This document shows, piece after piece, positions 57,185-64,000 of a stretch of 64,000 bases of DNA; the stretch's first letter is position 1, and the number at the start of each line of letters is the position of its first letter. The position numbers were made by a program, and so were the translations under genes. The stretch spans positions 689,696,083 through 689,760,082 of the forward strand of contig NC_081412.1 of assembly GCF_030272615.1 (NCBI RefSeq). Reading direction: 5' to 3'. The notes beneath the pieces were generated by a model. It searched no databases, was not told where the DNA came from, and saw nothing but the letters and a program-made list of their open reading frames with translations. Origin of the DNA: Cryptomeria japonica (lineage: Eukaryota; Streptophyta; Pinopsida; Cupressales; Cupressaceae).

Positions 57185-57423
57185 CTCTTTTAGAAACTTA
57201 AGCAAGTGATTCAACAATTTCTTTCAGTTGTTCTATGACAGATTAAAATCTTAGTAAAACATACACAATTTAAAAGAAAGATGGTTGAACAAGAGTATAA
57301 AGAAACCTGCTTGTACTTAAAGGAATTAGCTTTGCAATTGAAGAAGTCTGCTCTGCAACTATTTCTTTGCAAGTGCTCTTCAGAATGATATCTTATTTCA
57401 ATTGATATGAGATCATATATGGC
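57185..57423 (-). promoter_or_regulatory. 5' flank of the accessory gene: TATA-like box and possible small intron
   Basis: On the minus strand, TATATGAT (about 57412-57419) lies 230 bases before the ATG. A possible 5'-untranslated intron runs from 57306 to 57233 (74 bases): CAG/GTTTCT at the donor and a T-rich tract ending in TCATAG at the acceptor. Neither is proven, but a promoter plus intron would not be expected in retroelement gag sequence and fits a captured gene. Confidence 0.3.
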
Positions 57424-59550
57424 GGCTGGGCTCTTAATTCCGACACTGATTCCACATGCTTGGCCGTCCTTTCAGAATTGAATTCATGAAAGAATTCAAA
57501 GTTTTCGCTCCAATGGGTCATAATGCCCATGCATTTTTTCCTTTTCATTATTTCATAGAAATTAATTTCTTGGCAACTCTACTTCATGAAACAACGCGGG
57601 TCGTCCGATCAGATGAGAATTGATTGGTCTTTACACTAGCTTAATGCTTCCACCCTTTTCACTGAGCCTTATTTCATTTCGCCATTTCATGAGTGTTATT
57701 TAGTGAGCACTTTATTTACCTTTGTGAAACTATGCTGAGCATTGGATGGGACCTAAACTGCATGACCTTTAACCTTTACCTGGACAGTTGACCTTTTCAC
57801 TAACTGCACCTTCACCTAACAGCTAACGGGTTTTCGCTATTTCGCACAGCTTAAATTGCATTCAACTTTAGGCTGCAAAGCAGCGCTAACCGTCAGATCA
57901 AATCACACTTGATTGTCCTTTAAGTGAAGACTCTTATGCTGAATTGCTTACTCTACTCCTCCTTCGGTTACAAAATACCACCTGGCACCCAACCATTGGC
58001 CCCGGGGAACTTACTAAGTTTAAAATCCAAGTCAGCTGCATATTGCACCCCCCTTTAAAACTGCTGGTTCCACCTAGCACCTTCAATCTCTATGGAAGAC
58101 ACGTGCTCATGTACACATCACCGTTTAGCCCGACATCGAAATAAATCTCCTTTACTTTCACCATTTCACTGAGCATATCCTTCAGGCATCTTACAAGCAC
58201 GAAATAGCGCCAGCCATTAGATCAAACCATACTTGATCACCCTTTACACTTCATGCTCACTTTGCCTTTAAGAACGAAAAACCTTTTCGCCATTTTATGG
58301 GGGTTAACACGTGAGCACTTCACCTTCGTGAAATAATGCAGGCCGTCCGATCAAATGAGAATTGATCGGTTTTTATACTCTAAATGTTTACCTACAAATG
58401 TGGGCCCTCTGACTCGACTTTGCACACCCGGCACTTAGTCATCTTTCAAACTGATATGTCAATATTTGATTTGCCGAGAGGAAATATCGAGTTCCTCTCT
58501 ATTTTCACCGCTTGTATCTATCAGGATGCCTTTATCTCGCGGTATCTATGTTCTTTGGGACCCACCTTCCTTGAAACTTTTGGACCCACTTCACTGACTA
58601 TTACACTTTCTGCCACATGCCATCAGCTTACTTGCCCTCAGGACTAGCCAAACCATCCGATTGGAATGCCACATCATTTCACCGTTTCACTAGTCTTAAA
58701 CCACGAACCATTTCGTCTTGCAAAATAGCGCAAACCATTCAATCAAATCAAAATTGATCGACCGTTACACTAACAGCCTTAGCTCCACACTGGGTCCCGC
58801 CTCTTTGTTGACTATGTGCTACCACATGGCACTCGACCACTGGCTTTGCAAGGTTTTTTGCATTTAACTCAATGCTGGCTGCATGTCTTTCTTTTATACC
58901 GTCAGTTCCACCTTGGCCGACCCATGACTTCTTGTTAAGACCACGTGTTCATGGACATGTTACCATCTATCATGACACATGGACAGTCCTCGTTTACTTT
59001 TGCTATTTCATAGGGTATAAAGCATGAGCATCTTGTCCTTGTGAAATAGCGCAAGCCGTCAGATCATTTTCTAGTTGCTCAGTACTTAACCATCTGAATA
59101 GACTTTGTGAGGGGTGGGCCCTCTGACTCAACTTCGAACACCTGGTGTCTAATCACCTCTAGAGTTGACATGTTGTTTTTTATTTGCCGAGAGAAAGCAA
59201 TGGGCTCCGATCAATTCTTGACACCTGTATTTGCTAAGCCACATCCCCTCCTGCGATCTGACTCACCTCTGGGACCCACCTCTTTTCCTTTAATCCTGAC
59301 TTGCTGATTTGTTGTAAGTAGTGCCGTGTGCCGCCATTTTACTTGCTCTCATCAACCAGCTAGACTGCCTAGCTGGCATGCCATGTCATTTTCACAACTT
59401 CGCTAGTTTTAAACTACGTGCAACTTCGCCTAGTGAAATAGCGAAAGTCGTAGATCCATCCGCGAGATGCACACTAGTTACTGGACCCGACAACTTTAGG
59501 AGGAATACACATAAGGCATAAATTTTTTGCGATTAATTAACATGACCGCC
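57424..59550 (-). repeat. Two-kilobase cluster of degenerate repeats upstream of the accessory gene
   Basis: A module of the form GAAATAGCGC(A/C)(A/G)(G/A)CCGTC(A/C)GATCAAAT recurs in diverged form at about 57590, 57880, 58203, 58332, 58720, 59043 and 59433. Larger blocks repeat at spacings of about 710-850 bp: GGGCCCTCTGACTC starts both about 58402 and about 59117, and TTTGCCGAGAG occurs in both. CACGTG (G-box) occurs at 58100, 58308 and 58942. The segment is less AT-rich than its surroundings and has no coding potential that I can support. Confidence 0.7.
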
Positions 59551-59779
59551 TAGGCAAAAACAAGGGGGGACACTTCCTATGATCCCATGACCCATTACTT
59601 AAGTGGATAAAGTAACAAAAGAATAGAAACCAGAGGGTTTTAAACAAACATTAGGCGATCTAAAATAAAAAAACCCTAAACCCTTAAGGCCTAAAATAGA
59701 GCTGAAGCATTTGAAAATATGCCTTACTCAAAATTTCAATAAACCATAGCCAATTATGGGAAAAGAGAAGCCCATTTTT

Positions 59780-60934
59780 AATAAGTGATAACACAGTGAA
59801 GTTGTCTTCTCCCATCTTCTGTTTTCCTTTGGGATCTGCATTGTTCCTTCTTGCAACAACGATCTTCATTATTGTCTGCACGTCTTTACTAGTTGTGATT
59901 AGGTCGACCTTCTTTCAGGGAGCATTTCTAACTGTGAAGGTTTGTCCCTCATTTTCTCCATTTGAGGAGACAAATAGAATGTCATTGAGGGGAGCATTCT
60001 TGGTGGTGGAGCATTCACCGACACCACTTCCTAAACTTTCAGTGTCCTTGGAATGCTTTTGCTTTTTCAACATTTTGTCCAAGGCATCACTGCTGCTATC
60101 AAACTATATTCTTGACTTGAGCTCATCCTAACACTTCTCAAGGTTATTTTGAAGAACCTCCATATCTCCAAGTAGCTGTTGATATTCTTTATCTTTTACT
60201 TTTAGCTCAGAAGCTAGATCACTGCACTAGCACTCCTTGGTGTCTCCTTGTTGAGGCTTCAACTCTGAGATAAATTTCTCAGATTCTTCAAGGCATTTCA
60301 TCAACCGGTTCTACTCCACTATAGCAACATTCTTGAATATCTTGTATTCCTTTCTTACTCTACTGAGTTCTTCAAGTGCACTTACAAGCTTTCCTTCAAG
60401 ATCAACTTCTACTTCCTCTTCTTCTTCACCTTCACTATCACTACCAAACACATCTTGCCAGTATGAGTGATCTGCATGATCGTTCTCAGATGTGTCCCTC
60501 TCATCTTCTAATTCTTGAGCCATGAAGAGGTGGGTTCCTTCATCATCATTGTTGCAATTGCTAGCAGATCTGCCTTCATCATCTGCAGATACATGAGATG
60601 AATTTCTCATTCTATCTTCACAAGCTAGTTCTACAGTAGTAGGCTCATTTCCATAGATCTTCTTCAATCTATCCCATAATCTTTTTGTAGATATGCATCT
60701 GTCCACTTGAGAGGAGACATCATCTGTTAGCCCATAGAGTATAGCCCTCATTGCTGCTTCATTGCACTGGTTTCCTCTTTCTACATCTGAATTGGTGGGA
60801 GGACTGACTTTACTAGGGCAGCCATTTAAAACAAACATCCGTACATCATACCCTAGAGAGGATAAGTGAACTTCCATTCTACAACTCCAAATGAAATAGT
60901 TAGACCCATTAAACATCGAAGCTGGAATTGACAC
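59780..60934 (-). pseudogene. Element C gag N-terminal part (UBN2 type)
   Basis: The minus-strand frame 60934-60311 is open (207 codons; the first ATG is at 60916, MFNGSNYFIWSCRMEVHLSS). Family motifs are FNGSNYFIW, LYGLTDDVSSQVDRC and STKRLWDRLKKIYG. An acidic segment (SDSEGEEEEEVEVDLEG) and a coiled coil follow, and the similarity continues through stops to about 59780 (DKEYQQLLGDMEVLQNNLEK, DALDKMLKKQKHSKD). It then stops abruptly, and the knuckle half of gag is found only at about 52600. This split marks one edge of the accessory segment. Confidence 0.82.
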
Positions 60935-61004
60935 TAAACAGACCCTTGTGTCCTTAAGCTAGAATCTACCAAAGCTAGAGAAAGCTCGTCTGACTGGGAA
61001 CCTA

Positions 61005-61017
61005 GGCTCTGATACCA
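61005..61017 (-). other. Primer binding site of element C
   Basis: Minus-strand TGGTATCAGAGCC, a perfect initiator-tRNA-Met complement, two bases inside the 5' LTR edge at 61020. It proves the minus orientation. Confidence 0.95.
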
Positions 61018-61019
61018 AT

Positions 61020-63290
61020 TGTTAGACACAATGCACCACTGAGAGGGGGGTGAATAAGTGGCTCTTAATCTTTTCCCTTTAACTATCCTATGTGTGTAGA
61101 CTGGTTATCAGATCTAACTCAATGCATACTTATCGGTTAGTGGGTAGACTAATCAAAATGCATTCGCACATAAAGGAACATCATATAACACCAGCATATA
61201 CAAGGAAAACCCAAGATGAGAAAAACCTCAGTGAGAAATGTTGTTGGAGTCTACTGCTCCAATCCAGCCTCACAATGAATCCCTGATTACAATGTTTAGG
61301 GTACCAACCCCCGATTTTAGGGCACCAACCCAAGGAGCTACAACCCTTACACCGTGATCCAACTTAGTGAATACAAAACATAATCATTTACATGTTAATA
61401 GTCTTGTTACAAATGGATTTTGTATCTCCTCTTCAAGACTCTCTACTGGATCTTCTATCCAGTTTACTGCTGGTTCTCTCTCTCTCTGTCACCCTCTTAG
61501 TAATGCAACCTTATCTCCTACTCCAACCTTATCAGTTCAGCCTTTTCTCCTTTTGTATTGGTTCTCTCTATTGGTTGACTCTTCTCTCAACTACTCTTTT
61601 GTTCTCCATTGGTTCTATCTTCTGCTGGTTCCTTCTTGCCTACTTTGCATTCTTCTGCAACTCTTCTCTATCGGTTTGGTCACCATTGATATACTTCTCT
61701 CACAAACTCATTTGCAGACTACGAGTTCCTCACCATTTTTGGTTGATTCGCTCAACCTAATTCTTACTCGCACACCCTCAGTCTCTTTTCAGATACTCAT
61801 TGAGTACTTGACTTATTTTCTCTCACATGTAGAAGCAACACTCTCCTTCAGCAACATCCATCGATTTTGGCCTACCTATTTATCAACTTGTTTTCCTGCT
61901 AAAAACTAATTCAAACTTCAGGCTGTTAGGGTTTCTTCTGCTGATCATGAGGCACATCAAATCCAATTAGATCTCATTCGATATGAGCTCCAAGATAGTT
62001 ATCTGCACATCACCGCCATTAAAGTGCCTTTCAATACATGTTTGCTAAACTTATAAAACATGACCTTGTATATCGACCTACATTTGTCAAATGCCATAAA
62101 TATCTTAGTTGTTTCCTTTGAAAATAAAGCACAAATATTGGATCATCCTTCCTTAATCCACTCACCAAACTACTCCTTCAATCTGTTTTGATCTACAAGA
62201 TCAGTCCTTTCTGGATTTCTGCTTTTTTCTTCATCTCAAGCCACAATCCTCTACTTTTCTTCCTCGAGCTTCGCAATCAACATTTAATGTCAACCAACCT
62301 TGTAAAAAATTTGTCGATGTACACTCCATCTACTACTGCATGCATGTCCACCACGTTGACTCCATGTAGCACCTTTGTCAACATCCACCTTAGCTTGGAC
62401 CTCTATGTCGATTCAGACAAGATCACCAACCAAACACTGAACTAGTCCTTCTTTTCTGTCGGTTCACTAACCCTGTTGGTATCTCACACTTTACTGGTTA
62501 CCCATCATGTCTGAACTTTGCTGATCTATTGGTGGAACACCTTAACCGGTCACCAGACATGTCTATTCATAGTATGCTCATTCACATCAGGTAGGAGCAC
62601 ATCACTTAGCCTCTTTGCTTCCTTACCATTTCTCATGCTCACTGGTAGCCATCCTGATGACACTATGTAATCAACCTTCGATTGATACCATCTAAAGCAT
62701 CTACATACCGGTTGCATTCTCTATTTGTAGCTGCTCCACTTTTCCTTCTTCATCATCAGACCAAACATCATCTCAGTCGGTTTGTCAAGGTGTCAAAACC
62801 ACCACCCTTCTTCTATTTCGGTAACTCAATCATGCCTTCTTTATTGGTCTAGTGCATATCCTTGATTTCATGCACTTCGGGCATTCCTTTGATTCACTAG
62901 TAGATCCAGTGTCAGCTTTCAAACACCTTCCTTTACCTCTTCTTCCTTATCTCACAGAACTATGATGCACACTATGCATAATAGTAGATAATCTCCACTT
63001 ACCGGTGGTAGTGGATCCTTGTCATCTATATCTTGCAATGTACTCACGTGACTTCCCTGTTTGTGCAACATACCCTCAAATAGGCACATGTGATCTAGTG
63101 TGAGTACATTCACTATCAGTCATCTCTTCACATGGTGACTGCATCTCTATCCGGTGGGAGTCTTTCTGCATCCACACAATGTACCAATGACCTGTAACAC
63201 TGGTTGACACCAATGACTTCATGTCAACAATACTCCCATACCAGTTGTTATTCTATACCAGTTGACATCAATGACAATGCAATGCCAACA
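61020..63290 (-). repeat. Element C 5' LTR
   Basis: 2,271 bp, + strand ends TGTTAGACACAATGCACC and ATGCCAACA. It is homologous to 47303-50408 without the inserted segment. Leu/Ser-rich open frames at 61367-61909 arise from C/T-rich repeats and are not genes. Confidence 0.92.
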
Positions 63291-64000
63291 CCAAGTCCAT
63301 GCAATGGCTAATATTTCTAACAGGTGGCAATCCATCAGGTACATTATCTAAAATGATTTCCTCATATTTTGTCAGTGAATCTCTTATTTGTACTGGGTGT
63401 TCTGCTTCTAGTTCCAATCTCTCAATCTTCTTAGGAATTAAGGCAAAACACACATTCTCATGTCTTAGTCCATCCATGAATTTCCTTCCATCTTCTAAAC
63501 AGATTCTAGTATTTGTACAGACTTCACTCTTCAAAGGTTCCTCCAAAGGTAACAAGGTTTGCTTCATCTCATTGGCCACAATAGTGTATGTATTGCCTAT
63601 CTATCAAACTACCAGGGTCTTCCCAATAAAAGATGACAAATATCCATAGGCATAATATCACACAAAACTTCACCATGATAATTCCCAATTTTCAATTTTA
63701 CCAAACACTGTTCACTTACTAACAACTTATGTTCATCCTGAATCCATGCTATCCAATAAGGCTTACGGTGTTTCAATCTCTCCAATTTCAACTTATTCAC
63801 CATCTCTTCTGAAACAAGATTATCTGAACTACCATTATCAATAACAACTTTACAACAATTACCAGATACCTTACATCTAGTCTTGAATATATTCTTCCTC
63901 TACAAGGGTTATTCATCTCCTCCGGTATGACACAAATCTCTCCTCATCATCAACAGTTCTCTATCTTCCAGTTTATTGTCTAGTCCAGTGAGGTTTTCTT
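63291..64000 (-). pseudogene. Element G2 protease and linker, upstream part of split pol
   Basis: Minus strand, entering from the window edge: CKVVIDNGSSDNLVSEEMVN (active-site DNGS), CLVKLKIGNYHGEVLCD and DICHLLLGRPW form a Gypsy-type aspartic protease. The linker at 63579-63291 includes VPDGLPPVRNISHCMDLV, the sequence just before the reverse transcriptase. The next residues (LPNKVAHQ) are at 47302, on the other side of element C, so removing C and one copy of CCAAG restores continuity. Confidence 0.85.

Larger units (their letters stand above)
47303..63290 (-). mobile_element. Element C: 16-kb SIRE-like non-autonomous element with an accessory gene inside gag
   Basis: Flanked by a perfect 5-bp duplication CCAAG (47298-47302 and 63291-63295) within G2 reverse transcriptase. 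LTRs: 61020-63290 (5' on the minus strand) and 47303-50408 (3', enlarged by an insert). Minus-strand order: 5' LTR, perfect tRNA-iMet primer site, UBN2-type gag N-terminus (60934-59780), repeat-rich non-coding segment, accessory gene (57184-53733), inverted-repeat arm, gag C-terminal knuckle region (about 52600-51700), spacer, purine tract and 3' LTR. No reverse transcriptase, RNase H or integrase was found in any frame. Confidence 0.9.

Noticed and set aside
61367-61909. Leu/Ser-rich open frames of 122-180 codons resembling membrane proteins
   Set aside because: They lie within the element C 5' LTR and result from TCT/CTC-rich repeats. The 3' LTR has no matching frame.
1-64000. Host protein-coding, tRNA, rRNA or microRNA genes
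   Set aside because: No exon series, conserved host domain, tRNA-like sequence other than primer-site complements, or rRNA-like block was found on reading both strands. Small RNA genes cannot be excluded by eye.

Overview
This window is a block of nested LTR retrotransposons from a plant nuclear genome. The evidence is Copia and Ty3/Gypsy pol domains, primer sites matching plant initiator-tRNA-Met (TGGTATCAGAGCC), UBN2-type gag, a chromovirus chromodomain and long AT-rich spacers. The large, low-gene, multi-layered nest and the CCGGT-rich LTRs suggest a big-genome seed plant, perhaps a gymnosperm; that last step is inference. I found no ordinary host gene, tRNA, rRNA or CRISPR. Nearly every ORF belongs to a mobile element and most are broken by stops or frameshifts.

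Layout. (1) 1-5378: non-coding, with two LTR-like promoter segments. (2) Element A, 5379-13084 (+): SIRE-like LTRs, gag remnant with zinc knuckles, no reverse transcriptase, and a long accessory ORF. (3) 13085-14527: AT-rich spacer. (4) Element G1, 14528-34150 (-): a Ty3/Gypsy element split by element B (18811-27235, target duplication GGGAA), by tandem array F (28599-33584, target duplication TTGGA) and by element D at 34150. (5) Element D, 34151 to about 37391 (-): a Copia/SIRE-like element cut off inside pol. (6) Element G2, about 37392 to beyond 64000 (-): a chromodomain Gypsy split by Copia element E (37653-44007, +) and by the 16-kb element C (47303-63290, -, perfect target duplication CCAAG) in its reverse transcriptase. 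The simplest model is G1 containing D, D containing G2, and G2 containing E and C, with the right halves of G1, D and G2 lying past the window.

The most unusual content is in the elements that lack reverse transcriptase. A and C, and by position F, pair a SIRE-like LTR, primer site and polypurine tract with a very long accessory gene of a family I do not recognise: a helical N-terminal domain, a basic Pro/Ser/Thr-rich linker that looks like a nuclear localisation signal, then helical or coiled-coil C-terminal domains. In C this gene sits between the two halves of gag, has its own promoter-like upstream region with a 2-kb repeat cluster, and is far better preserved than its surroundings. F is a head-to-tail array of four LTRs and three identically deleted internal segments inside one target duplication. 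B carries gag-like sequence, a retropepsin and a G-patch, but no polymerase. These elements would depend on partners for reverse transcription and integration.
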